The notes under the pieces: generated by a model
Told to the model about the DNA's origin: nothing
What the model saw: the letters and a program-made list of their open reading frames with translations, nothing else
Database searches by the model: none
Made by a program: the position numbers and the translations under genes
NCBI RefSeq assembly: GCF_002220365.1
Contig: NZ_MTHB01000262.1
Location: 62,001 to 126,000, forward strand
Direction of reading: 5' to 3'
Length of the DNA stretch: 64,000 nt
DNA from: Caballeronia sordidicola
GTDB taxonomy: Bacteria; Pseudomonadota; Gammaproteobacteria; Burkholderiales; Burkholderiaceae
Shown: positions 35,386 through 44,170 of the stretch, piece after piece
How positions within the stretch are numbered: position 1 is the first letter of the stretch
Layout: every line of letters starts with the position of its first letter

Positions 35386-35955
35386 GTGAACATACGATCG
35401 ATGGCAAGCGCCATCTTCCTTCTCGCGCTCCTGTGCGGTTGCGCCAGTGAGCCGCCAGTGAGGATCAGCGCCTACAGTGCGGACGGCGGGGATTTCTCGA
35501 CCGAGGGCGTCAAGACCTATGCGTTGCAATCGTCAAGTGTCGAGCCACAGGGTGACGTTGCGACCGATGCTGCGCCCGCTCGCTGGCTTGATGAAGCGCT
35601 GGCCGCGAAGGGCTTGCGCCAGGCGCCTCTGAACAGCGCGGACTATCTCGTCAAGCTGGGTTATGCGACGCGTCCGCAAGCCGTGCGCGTGCACGCCGAG
35701 TGCACCGGCGTACCCGAAAGCGCATGTGACGACGTCGCGCTGCAGAAGGAATGGTTTGGGCGCAAGCACTATGTTCATGCACTGACTATCCAGTTTGTCG
35801 AGCGGACGAGCGGGGCGGTGAGTTACCAGGTAAACGTCATCCATGCGGATCGCGATCCCGCCGGCGGCGCGGCGCTGCACAACCTCATGGGTTGCGCGTT
35901 CGCGGACTTTCCCATGCACAATGCCGAGCGGCGCGAGGTCGCGCATTGTGATTAG
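35386..35955 (+). CDS. Putative lipoprotein of the signalling cassette
   Basis: 189 residues from the GTG at 35386 (GGGGA five bases upstream); an ATG at 35401 is possible. The start is a lipoprotein-type signal, FLLALLCGC, with the lipid-bearing Cys after Gly. The mature part (YALQSSSVEPQGD, ADYLVKLGYATRPQAVRVH) resembles DUF4136-like periplasmic lipoproteins, with several Cys residues. It follows the kinase gene by 19 bases and may be an envelope partner or a target of the system. Function unknown. Confidence 0.65.
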   Translation: MNIRSMASAIFLLALLCGCASEPPVRISAYSADGGDFSTEGVKTYALQSSSVEPQGDVATDAAPARWLDEALAAKGLRQAPLNSADYLVKLGYATRPQAVRVHAECTGVPESACDDVALQKEWFGRKHYVHALTIQFVERTSGAVSYQVNVIHADRDPAGGAALHNLMGCAFADFPMHNAERREVAHCD

Positions 35956-36112
35956 CGGCTAGCGAAGATCGGCGTGCGGGAGATTGACGCAGGGATAATG
36001 GCGTATTCTTGCGCCTGAACGAAGCGGCGAGCATTGCAGGCGACCAGGCCGAGCCGCCGAGGACGTTCAATCCACACGAGCCCGAAGGACTCGACATGCC
36101 AGGGAACCCGCA

Positions 36113-36937
36113 GTGAAGTTTGCCGATTTTTGCCGTTGCACCGTAGTCTCGTTCACTTGCGTTTGGCTGACGAACGCCGTTGCGGACGAGTCAAGTACTG
36201 CGCCTGATGCCAGCGCGTCCCCCGATGCGAGCCCCGCTGCCGCCGGGCTATGGAAAGTCTCGATCGGCCCCGCGTTGATGGTGTCGCCGAAATACCCCGG
36301 TTCTCGTGCGTTCCAGGTCCTGCCGCTGCCGTCGCTCGATATTTCCTACGACGACCGGATCTTCTCGCAAGGTCTCGACGTACTCGGCATCAACCTCCTG
36401 AAAGGCCCGGCTTATCACTTCGGCACGGCAATCAGCTTCGATTTTCAATCGCGGAATGAGTCCGACGATCCGCGTCTTCACGGCCTGGGTAATGTGCACT
36501 ATGGTCCGAAGCTGAAGGTGTTTGCGGATTATTCCCTGTCGCTGTTGACGGGCTCGGTCGCGGCCTATCAGGACATAGCGGGGACGGGGCAGGGTTTGCT
36601 TGTCAGTGGGGATCTGGTGGCGAATATGCCGCTTACTTCGAAGTTGCTGGTGTCGGTTGGGCCCGGCGTGACGTGGGCTAATGCCGTCTATAACCGGACG
36701 CTGTTTGGCGTTTCCGCCAGTCAAAGTGCTGCTTCTGGTTTGCCGGTCTATGACACGAGTTCGGGCATCCGGGACGTTCACCTCAACACCTACGTCAGCT
36801 ACGATTTTTCGAAAAAATGGGTGGGATCAGTCTCGCTCACGGCCGGCCGGTTGGAGCACAACGCAGGGCACAGCCCGATCACCGAGCAACGAACTGAGTT
36901 GAATTTTCTTGCCGCGGTGAATTACCGGTTCAAGTGA
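36113..36937 (+). CDS. MipA/OmpV family outer-membrane protein
   Basis: 274 residues from a GTG at 36113 with AGGGA upstream. A signal peptide (about 1-24) and an Ala/Ser/Asp/Pro-rich linker precede the barrel. MipA/OmpV features include VSIGPALMVSPKYPGSRAFQVLPLPSLDISYDD and the C-terminal AAVNYRFK, which ends in the aromatic-plus-charged pattern of the family. Such proteins scaffold murein enzymes or act as outer-membrane pores. It lies 157 bases after the lipoprotein gene and could be a target of the adjoining two-component system. Confidence 0.88.
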   Translation: MKFADFCRCTVVSFTCVWLTNAVADESSTAPDASASPDASPAAAGLWKVSIGPALMVSPKYPGSRAFQVLPLPSLDISYDDRIFSQGLDVLGINLLKGPAYHFGTAISFDFQSRNESDDPRLHGLGNVHYGPKLKVFADYSLSLLTGSVAAYQDIAGTGQGLLVSGDLVANMPLTSKLLVSVGPGVTWANAVYNRTLFGVSASQSAASGLPVYDTSSGIRDVHLNTYVSYDFSKKWVGSVSLTAGRLEHNAGHSPITEQRTELNFLAAVNYRFK

Positions 36938-37258
36938 TCTGTCCCTTGGCGGTGGTTGTGGTCCTGTCTGGAATTCGCGCCACGCTTCACCACCCGTGCC
37001 CTCGGGCAAAGATCCGGTCGCTCGCGCAAAGCCCGGTGTGAAGAAATACTGCACACGCAATGTCGCTTCATCGCACTTTCTAAAGCTGCCCGGCCGGCGC
37101 TCCGTCAAATACTGACCGCCGTGCACTCCCGTGTGGGCAGGCGTGATGGGGCTTTGGGCCGGCTTTGCCAAGGTGTTTGGCCGCTGGCTTGACCACTCGC
37201 GGTACGCTCCATATACTTATTTTTGTTAATTGAGACTTTACAAGCGGGTGGCTACATC
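36938..37258. other. Intergenic stretch between mipA-like and XRE genes
   Basis: No gene is supported. The right end (ATATACTTATTTTTGTTAAT) is AT-rich and probably contains the promoter of the XRE-cupin gene, with no clear operator visible. Confidence 0.4.
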
Positions 37259-37795
37259 GTGATCGGAGAGAGACTCAAGGAATTGCGAACCGCACACGGC
37301 CTGTCGTTGCGGGACCTGGCCAGTCAGGCAGGCGTATCCGCGACGTTGTTGAGCCAGGTTGAGCGATCTGTTACTGATCCCAGCCTGGAAACCATGCGGC
37401 GACTGGCCGGCGTCTTTGGTGAATCCGTCGCGTCGCTTTTTACCGCGACAGCAGCGCCGTCTGTGTGGATCAGCCGGCCCGGCAACCGCGCACGATTGAT
37501 CGCGCCCATGGGGCAAGTGACCTATGAACGGCTCACCGCGGGTAACGGCCAGCTAGAAGTGCTGCGCGCAGTCCTCGATCCCGGCCAAACATCAGCCGAA
37601 GAACCCAGGGGTCACGCTTCAACGGAGTGTGTCTATGTGGTCGCGGGCGAACTCATCGCGGAAATTGCTGGTGTCGACTACACCGTGGTCGGTGGCGAGA
37701 GTGTTTCCTTCGATGGGCGCCTTCCTCATCGATATCGGAATGAGTCGGACAAGCAAACCGAGATCATCCTGTCGGTGACGCCGCCGAATCCCTAA
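37259..37795 (+). CDS. XRE-cupin transcriptional regulator
   Basis: 178 residues from the GTG at 37259 (GGGTGG eight bases upstream); a TTG at 37223 would add 12 residues. An N-terminal helix-turn-helix (RLKELRTAHGLSLRDLASQAGVSATLLSQVERS) is followed by a small cupin barrel (about 105-170: HASTECVYVVAGELIAEIAGVDYTVVGGESVSFDGRLPHRYRN). This is the common sensor-repressor layout for amino-acid or polyamine metabolism genes. It stands alone, so its target is not seen. Confidence 0.88.
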   Translation: MIGERLKELRTAHGLSLRDLASQAGVSATLLSQVERSVTDPSLETMRRLAGVFGESVASLFTATAAPSVWISRPGNRARLIAPMGQVTYERLTAGNGQLEVLRAVLDPGQTSAEEPRGHASTECVYVVAGELIAEIAGVDYTVVGGESVSFDGRLPHRYRNESDKQTEIILSVTPPNP

Positions 37796-38059
37796 GCGGG
37801 GCGTTACACGAATGGCGCAGGACGAATTTCATTCAATCGAAGCTCGCGTCAGGCGAGCCTCTCTCAATCGATACCCGATGCAGGTGTGGAAATTCAGGCA
37901 TCCTTGAATTCCCATCTCTCTACGCATTGCGCTATTTGGCCACGAAGAATAATTCAGTATAACCAACGTTGAGATGGAAATTTGCTCATGTGTGAGCTTT
38001 CCTGCCGCAGAGTCATTCCAGACGAACTAGACTGTCCGCACTATCGCAAATAGGAAAAT

Positions 38060-38737
38060 ATGAACCTTCCACGATCCGCTATCGCGCTTGCGAGTTCGCT
38101 CGTTGCGCTTTCACTTTCTATGGGTGTATTTGCGCAGCCTGAGAATTCCCCTAAAGAGGGTGGAGGAGGTTCAGTTGGTGTAATCGCACCGATTTTCAGT
38201 CAGCTTGTCTATTTCCACGAGCCAGCTAACTTCGTCTCGGTATTCGAAAACACGCATGGGGATCGCTACATCCATGAATGGGTTTTGCCAGGCGAGAGTG
38301 TTTCGAACTGGACGCAGATGCTGACGGTCACAGGGGCGCAAGATTTCAGCGCAAAGCATCCCGACGCTACGCCTAAAGTGTTCGCAACCAGCATCGCCAG
38401 CGGGTTTCAACGTGCCTGTCCGTCGTCCTTCGCCGTGAAGGGACTCTATGAGGGGCAGTTGAACGCGCGGGACGCGTTCATCATGGTCGTCAGTTGCGGT
38501 AACGCGGCGGCGAGCGCAGGACACAGTGAGACAGCCATGATTGCCGTGGTCAAAGGAGAAAAGGATTTCTATACTTTGCAATGGTCTCAGAGAGGCGATG
38601 CAATGCCGACCCCAATGGATATCGACGTGAAGATGTGGGCCGCGAGGATGAAAGGTCTCATGCCTTTGAAGCTTTGCTCGATCGTACCCGGGGAACAACC
38701 GCCGTATCCGAGTTGCGTAGGACGTGGAGACTCTTAA
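38060..38737 (+). CDS. Exported hypothetical protein
   Basis: 225 residues with a Sec signal peptide (about 1-25, ending GVFA-QP) and a Gly-rich linker. The mature part has four Cys residues, likely two disulfides, and a moderately acidic composition (FVSVFENTHGDRYIHEWVLPGE, TPMDIDVKMWAARMKGLMP). I do not recognise a family. It is alone; upstream from 37796 lies an AT-rich stretch that probably carries its promoter. Confidence 0.65.
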   Translation: MNLPRSAIALASSLVALSLSMGVFAQPENSPKEGGGGSVGVIAPIFSQLVYFHEPANFVSVFENTHGDRYIHEWVLPGESVSNWTQMLTVTGAQDFSAKHPDATPKVFATSIASGFQRACPSSFAVKGLYEGQLNARDAFIMVVSCGNAAASAGHSETAMIAVVKGEKDFYTLQWSQRGDAMPTPMDIDVKMWAARMKGLMPLKLCSIVPGEQPPYPSCVGRGDS

Positions 38738-39123
38738 GCTTTGCGACGCGTGCGATCAGTAAAACAAAAGCAGCAAGATCGACGCATTGATCGCAACCCC
38801 CTCACTGACGAAATAGATAGCATGGCGTCCCGGGCCTGGTTCGGATTAACGGTGCCGACCACGTGCCGAGAGGTAGCGGCACGCTTATCCCGAGGCACCG
38901 GGTAGCTGCGCTTACATGCGGTCATCTGTTAAAGCCGATCTTTACCCGCAAAGCGATGGAGTCCTGTAGGAAACAGGACAAAAACACGGAGCGGGTTGAC
39001 AGATGCGGCCGGGACTACGCCTGGGTGTATTCGCCGTTCGATAGAGAACGGTGATTTAGGGAATGCCCATTGCTATCACCTTCCCTTTTCACGCGCAGCC
39101 CCGATCGCATGATTAAGGGAAGC
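38738..39123. other. Intergenic stretch, nothing recognised
   Basis: No gene, repeat or convincing hairpin is seen between the exported hypothetical protein and the second DUF4148 gene. Confidence 0.4.
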
Positions 39124-39387
39124 TCAACTGCCTTTAAAGAGTTCTTGCAGCCGCGCCGCTTCGCCACTCTTCTGTGAGCGCACAAGGTCTTGATAGACTT
39201 GCTCGCGGGTTTTGCCATTGAGCGTGGCAGGAGCGCCAGACATGGAGTTTCCAGATATGTCCGAACCTTCCGAATTGTCCGCGCTGGTCTGCACCCCAGT
39301 CGTCGGATTTGCGCCGGTTGCCTGCGCATTGGCGTGCAAGGCGCACGCGCAGAGTAGTCCACCAGCGACGAGCAAGACTGTTTTCAT
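39124..39387 (-). CDS. DUF4148-type small exported protein (second copy)
   Basis: 87 residues from the ATG at 39387, with AAAGGAG upstream. A signal peptide (MKTVLLVAGGLLCACALHANA) is followed by a short polar mature part ending in GKTREQVYQDLVRSQKSGEAARLQELFKGS. The 'REQVYQDLVRSQKSGE' pattern is the DUF4148 core. It differs from the copy at 8203-8523 in length and sequence. The longer reading to 39471 adds only Arg-rich sequence and is not convincing. Confidence 0.8.
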   Translation of the reverse strand: MKTVLLVAGGLLCACALHANAQATGANPTTGVQTSADNSEGSDISGNSMSGAPATLNGKTREQVYQDLVRSQKSGEAARLQELFKGS

Positions 39388-39767
39388 GAGAATCTCCTTT
39401 AACGAGCGTTGCCGCAACATCCGGTTGCGACGGGACGAGACAAACCCGGACCGCCTCAAGAACAAAAACAATGGGAACGAAGTCCGGGAGAGGACGGCGT
39501 ACCGAGGCGAATAACAGTTACGAAAAACCTCGACTCTCGTTTGCCGGTGCTGTCATATCGATTCTCGGTCGGCCTGGACGCCGTCGCCACCCACGTAGGT
39601 AGGTGGGCGGCCGGAATTGAGTCCGGAAAGATGTAGGCGCTCCTGATCTGGCCGCCGCATCCGGAACGCTACATTTGTGTGTATAACTTTGGATGGCGGG
39701 CTGCTATCTTGTTTGAATTGCACGCTGCCCTATCCGCGGACGGCGAATTTCCTGATCGAGCGTTGTC
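39388..39767. other. Intergenic stretch before the hybrid kinase
   Basis: No gene is supported. It contains the divergent promoters for the DUF4148 gene and the kinase gene, but no clear box is called. GTAGGTAGGTGGG near 39595-39610 is a short imperfect tandem repeat. Confidence 0.35.
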
Positions 39768-41630
39768 ATGAGATCGTCAGGCCTCAAGGTGCGCAGGTTC
39801 AGCTCGGCGGCTCAGGAACGCGCGTTCCGGTGGGACTACGCGCGACGGTTCTCCGGACAACGGAGGCTCGCCATCGCAATCTTCACCGCGTTGTGGGTCG
39901 TATGGTCCATCCGCGACTTCTGCCGGTTAAACGTACTCGATCCCGCCCATCTGCACCACAACGAGCTGATTTTTCTGAGAGTCGCCGGAGCGATCGGAAT
40001 GACGATTCCCGTGCTGCTCTGGACCCCGCGCGCACTCGATGAACGTTGGGCCGTCGGGCTGCTCAGTGTCTGGACGATCAGTTGCTGGTTCACCGCCCTG
40101 AGAATGCTGCAGTTCTATCCGGGCGACCTTGGCTGGCGGGAAGTCTATCCGGTGCTCTTATTTTCTCTTTTCGTGATATTCATGGCCTTTCGGCTTCGGG
40201 TGATCACGGCGGCTTGGCTGATCGGGATATGTGTTGTCAGTTATCTGATCATGCTTTATTTCAAACCCGTCGGCGGAAGTGTCGAACTGCGCGTGGAGTT
40301 GGTGACTGCGCATGCCACGATGCTGCCGATGATGTCTGTCGTCGGCGTGCTGCTCAGTATTCCGCTGGAACGCGCCGCGAGGCGCGAATTCGTACACCGG
40401 CGCACCTTGCGCGCGGCCAAGGCGCGCGTCGAAGCGGCGTCGCGCGTGGTCAACGAGCAAAACAGACGCATGCAGGAGCTCGGCAGGGAGAAAGAGCGAT
40501 TCTTTTCATCGGCGTATCACGACATCCAGCAGCCTCTCGCCGCAATCAACCTTTTCATCCGAAGCGCCCGGACGAGGATCAGGGACGGATACGCAGTAGA
40601 TCGCGAGCTCGATGTCATCGAGGAGACCGCGTCCGACATCCTCGACATGTTCAAGGACATTCAGGACTACAGCGAGCTGGGCTCATATGTTCCCCATGTC
40701 GTACCGGTCGATACCCACGGCCTGTTGACAGAGGTCTTCGAGCAATACCGGGAGACGGCCCGGTTGCGTGGCATCGATCTAAGAATCGCGGGGCGCCGAC
40801 GGTGCCCGCCGTCCATCGAGACCGACCGATCGCTCTTCAAGCGGTCCGTATCGAATCTCGTATCGAACGCGATCAAGAACACGTCATCGGGTGGCGTTGT
40901 GCTTGGCTGGGTGCAACTGAATGAACGGCTGCGCGTCGATGTATGGGATACCGGCACCGGCATTGCGCCTGCGCATCGGGACGCGATCTTCTCCGAGTAC
41001 TATCAGATCAACAATCCGGGACGCGACCGTTCGAAAGGGCTGGGACTAGGGCTGTCGATTGTGCATCGTGCGATCCATATTCTGCCGGGTCACGGCATAA
41101 GTTTCGCCTCCGTGGAAGGGCGCGGATCGCGCTTTTCCCTTTACGCGACAGTTTCGGCATCGACCCCGCCCGTTGAGGCAAATGCTCAGGATGACGACGT
41201 CTACACGCCCGATCTCACTGGCACGTTCATGCTAGTGTGCGACGATGAACCTACCGTCCTCGAAGGCCTCAGACGTCTTTTCTCAAGCGCGGGCGCGCTC
41301 GTGCACGCCGCCGAGTCGATGGCTGGATTCGAAGCCATCCTTGCTGATGACAGCCGCATTCCCGATCTCATCGTCGCCGATATCCGTCTGCGCGAAGGAG
41401 TCACAGGTATGGAGGTTGCTGATCGAATCAGGCGTCATTTCGCCTGGGCGGGCGTTATTCCCGTCGCATTTATCACCGGCGAGTTGCTCTCCGATCACGT
41501 CCTTCGCGACTTCCCCGAGCCGTTCGTGCTATTGCGCAAGTCCTCCGCCCCCAAAGACCTGCTGACGGAGATCAGCCGTTACGTGAGCGCTCAGCGGAAG
41601 ATGAATTTCAGTCTCGCGAGCGATCGGTGA
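39768..41630 (+). CDS. Hybrid sensor histidine kinase / response regulator
   Basis: 620 residues. The N-terminal 200 residues hold about six membrane helices with short loops and no periplasmic domain, so the signal may be membrane-derived. A coiled linker (about 205-240) leads to HisKA with His251 in AYHDIQQPLAAINLF. The ATPase domain shows SNLVSNAIKNTSSGG and KGLGLGLSIVHRAIH. A C-terminal receiver domain has the acidic MLVCDDEPTVLEGL and phosphoacceptor Asp538 in LIVADIRLREG. No separate output regulator is adjacent. The ATG at 39768 has no strong ribosome site. Confidence 0.9.
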   Translation: MRSSGLKVRRFSSAAQERAFRWDYARRFSGQRRLAIAIFTALWVVWSIRDFCRLNVLDPAHLHHNELIFLRVAGAIGMTIPVLLWTPRALDERWAVGLLSVWTISCWFTALRMLQFYPGDLGWREVYPVLLFSLFVIFMAFRLRVITAAWLIGICVVSYLIMLYFKPVGGSVELRVELVTAHATMLPMMSVVGVLLSIPLERAARREFVHRRTLRAAKARVEAASRVVNEQNRRMQELGREKERFFSSAYHDIQQPLAAINLFIRSARTRIRDGYAVDRELDVIEETASDILDMFKDIQDYSELGSYVPHVVPVDTHGLLTEVFEQYRETARLRGIDLRIAGRRRCPPSIETDRSLFKRSVSNLVSNAIKNTSSGGVVLGWVQLNERLRVDVWDTGTGIAPAHRDAIFSEYYQINNPGRDRSKGLGLGLSIVHRAIHILPGHGISFASVEGRGSRFSLYATVSASTPPVEANAQDDDVYTPDLTGTFMLVCDDEPTVLEGLRRLFSSAGALVHAAESMAGFEAILADDSRIPDLIVADIRLREGVTGMEVADRIRRHFAWAGVIPVAFITGELLSDHVLRDFPEPFVLLRKSSAPKDLLTEISRYVSAQRKMNFSLASDR

Positions 41631-41721
41631 CTGGAAGCGTCCCGAGCGTAATGCCCTTCCGCGCTGTCGTAGCCGTCCTTCTGGCCCAAAATTTCGCCGG
41701 AATATCGCCAAAGGACATGGA

Positions 41722-42357
41722 CTATCGCTGCTTCTCCGCTGCGCGCTCAAGCATCGCATTGCCAATCCGATTTTCGCGTGCCTTAAGCGCCTCCCCGGCG
41801 CCTTGAATATCACGGACTTCCTTATTCTGGCTGAGCTTGCTCTTGCCCGTGAGCCGAGTGATATCGATTTGCAAACCCACAATCGATTTGACCATGGTGT
41901 CGATGAATTCCCTCGGCGCGTCTCCCATCTTCCAAGGTTCGGGCTCCGTTGCCTCGTGCGTGCGGGTAAGACGGGCGATTACGCCACGCACATATTTCTC
42001 ATCGTCACGAATGGTGATGCGCCCATGAGCGTGAACGACGATGTAATTCCAGGTCGGCACCTGCTTGTGCGTTTCATGCTTGCTCGGATACCACGTGGGG
42101 GAGATATACGCGTCACCAGCACGGAAGACGACGAGCACTTCGTCGCCATTGGCGACGTCCAGCCACAAGGGGTTGGTCCGCGCGACATGCGCATGCAGCA
42201 CGCCCAGGTCACCTTCGTTCGCTGCAAGGTCAAGTGGAATGTGATTGGCGTCCAGACCGCTCTTGCCATGGGTAATCAGACTGCCAAACGGATTTTCCGC
42301 GATGAGTGCGTGCAGCACGTCTTTGCGAGACTCGTTGAAATGGGCGGGTATATACAT
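41722..42357 (-). CDS. PaiB-family FMN-binding protein
   Basis: 211 residues from the ATG at 42357 (MYIPAHFNE). Family traits are clear: FGSLITHGKSGLDANHIPLDL, YISPTWYPSKHETHKQVPTWNYIVVHAHG and the C-terminal GLQIDITRLTGKSKLSQNK. PaiB proteins have a split-barrel FMN fold and act as negative regulators or transport/toxicity factors. It is divergent from a MocR-type gene, a common pairing in proteobacteria, and shares its control region. The longer reading to 42450 is non-coding by eye. Confidence 0.92.
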   Translation of the reverse strand: MYIPAHFNESRKDVLHALIAENPFGSLITHGKSGLDANHIPLDLAANEGDLGVLHAHVARTNPLWLDVANGDEVLVVFRAGDAYISPTWYPSKHETHKQVPTWNYIVVHAHGRITIRDDEKYVRGVIARLTRTHEATEPEPWKMGDAPREFIDTMVKSIVGLQIDITRLTGKSKLSQNKEVRDIQGAGEALKARENRIGNAMLERAAEKQR

Positions 42358-42433
42358 GCTTGCTCCAGTAGGTTTCTGTCGTTCACCTCTGCGAAGAGGA
42401 TTCGTCTTGCATGCAGTGTGTGCCAAAACTGGT

Positions 42434-42479
42434 TTATTCTGTAGAGCCAATTTGAATCATTTCCATTGGACCAGAATAA
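42434..42479. promoter_or_regulatory. Nested inverted repeats between paiB and mocR-like genes
   Basis: TTATTCT (42434-42440) mirrors AGAATAA (42473-42479). Inside them CCAAT (42447-42451) mirrors ATTGG (42465-42469). The symmetry centre is near 42457. The outer right arm touches the ATG of the MocR gene. This suits a regulator acting on both divergent promoters. Confidence 0.5.
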
Positions 42480-44041
42480 TGGCGCGGACTCCCCTTGCTT
42501 TAGACGTTCCCGCGCTCGGCGCACTCGAGCGCGGTGCGGGAAACCTGTCCGGTCAGTTGGCGCAGTTGCTGCGAGAGGCGATACACAGGGGAGAAATCAG
42601 GCCCGGCGACGCGTTGCCGTCCACGCGGCTGCTCGCCGCTTCCTTGCAGGTCGCGCGAGGAACGGTGGTGCAAGCCTACGAGCAACTGATCGCCGAGGGC
42701 TTCCTCGAGTCGCAACGAGGTGCGTCCACGCGCGTTGCCGAGGCATTGTCGGTGGCGGGGGCGCGAGTTCGCCGAGCGCAGTCGGCTCGCGGGCAAGCAT
42801 CGCGGACGCGTTTGCCTGAACCCGCGGCGCGCTTTGCCCAAGTGGCGCGCGAATTCAGTCCACTACCGCCGGTGCCATTTGCCGTCTCGGTCCCGGTGGG
42901 CCTGACGGCGCCTGCCGACATCTGGCGGCGGCTCGGCAACCGTGTGCGCGCCAAAGGGCCGGGCGCGCCCGCCGGCTATGACGCTCCAAGAGGCGCGCTG
43001 CCGCTGCGTGAAGCGATTGTTGCCTATGCGCGCAAGTCGCGGTCGGTGCACTGTGAAGCCGGCCAGGTCATCATCACTAGCGGAACGCAGCAGGGGTTGT
43101 ATCTCGCGAGCCAGGTATTGTTGGGCTCGAAGGATCAGGCGTGGGTGGAAGATCCCGCATATCGCGGTATCACTGCCACGCTCGAGAATAACGGACGGGG
43201 CAGTGCAATGATTCGGGTGCCGGTGGATGGTGAGGGCATCGATGTCGAAGCAGGCATCAGGCAAGCGCCGCACGCGAAAGTGGCGTTCGTGACGCCGTTG
43301 CATCAATATCCGCTCGGTATGCCGATGAGCATGGCAAGACGCAGTGCGATCCTCGCGTGGGCACGCACGAACGACGCATGGGTGGTCGAGGACAACTACG
43401 ACAGCGAGTTCCGGTACGAGGGTCATCCGTTCCCGTCGCTGCATAGCTCGGAGCCGGACCGGGTGGTCTACCTTGGTACGTTCAGCAAGGTCCTGTTTCC
43501 GTCGCTGCGACTGGGTTATGTCATCGTGCCGCACGATCTGGCCGATGCGTTTTGTGGCGCGCGTGTCCTGATGGACCGGCACCCGCCGAATGCGGATCAG
43601 CACGTTCTCGCGGCTTTCATGGCGGATGGACATCTCGAGCGTCACATCAGGCGGGTTCGCAATGTGTATGCGAACCATCGCGCACAGCTTATTGCCGCTA
43701 TCGACACGCTGCTGCCTCCAGAGGTCGCGTGGGTTCAGCCCGGCGACCAGGGCATGCATCTTGTTCTCTGGCTCGAGGAAAGCCTGGACGACCGCGAGGT
43801 GGTCGCAATGGCGGCGCGAGCCGGAGTAGCGGTACGAGCGGTATCGCCGATGTTTTCGCCGGGGAACGGCCGGCCCGGTCTGGTGCTCGGGTTCGGCGGG
43901 TTCAGCAATGAGCAAATGAAGGAGGCTGCGAAGCGGCTGGCGGCAGTCATCACTGAAGCCGTGAGATCAGGCATGAGACGAGATGCTGGAAAGTCGGCAT
44001 TCGCGCCGAAAGGCCGGACCAGACTGCAAAACGGCCAGTGA
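42479..44041 (+). CDS. MocR/PdxR-type GntR regulator with aminotransferase domain
   Basis: 520 residues from the ATG at 42479. An N-terminal GntR winged helix (about 15-85: LAQLLREAIHRGEIRPGDALPSTRLLAASLQVARGTVVQAYEQLI) is joined by a variable Arg-rich linker to a fold-I aminotransferase-like domain (about 150-500). The PLP lysine is Lys337 in YLGTFSKVLFPSLRLGY, and the PLP-phosphate and pyridine contacts are in GTQQGLYLASQVLL and EDNYDSEFRY. MocR proteins bind PLP or an amino compound to control neighbouring genes; here the likely target is the divergent paiB gene. Confidence 0.92.
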   Translation: MARTPLALDVPALGALERGAGNLSGQLAQLLREAIHRGEIRPGDALPSTRLLAASLQVARGTVVQAYEQLIAEGFLESQRGASTRVAEALSVAGARVRRAQSARGQASRTRLPEPAARFAQVAREFSPLPPVPFAVSVPVGLTAPADIWRRLGNRVRAKGPGAPAGYDAPRGALPLREAIVAYARKSRSVHCEAGQVIITSGTQQGLYLASQVLLGSKDQAWVEDPAYRGITATLENNGRGSAMIRVPVDGEGIDVEAGIRQAPHAKVAFVTPLHQYPLGMPMSMARRSAILAWARTNDAWVVEDNYDSEFRYEGHPFPSLHSSEPDRVVYLGTFSKVLFPSLRLGYVIVPHDLADAFCGARVLMDRHPPNADQHVLAAFMADGHLERHIRRVRNVYANHRAQLIAAIDTLLPPEVAWVQPGDQGMHLVLWLEESLDDREVVAMAARAGVAVRAVSPMFSPGNGRPGLVLGFGGFSNEQMKEAAKRLAAVITEAVRSGMRRDAGKSAFAPKGRTRLQNGQ

Positions 44042-44170
44042 GTTTTGCGTGTCAATACGCTGAAGGGGGCCGCGAGCCCCCGATCATCGGTTGAATCCAG
44101 TTTCAGCGGTTTGCATTTGATCCTGCCGCCCGGTTCGCGCTACAACACAGGGCCAGAATGCTTGCGGCAT

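Noticed and set aside
42245..42478. N-terminal extension of the MocR-type protein
   Set aside because: The helix-turn-helix starts right after the ATG at 42479 and the extension is antisense to the paiB gene start.
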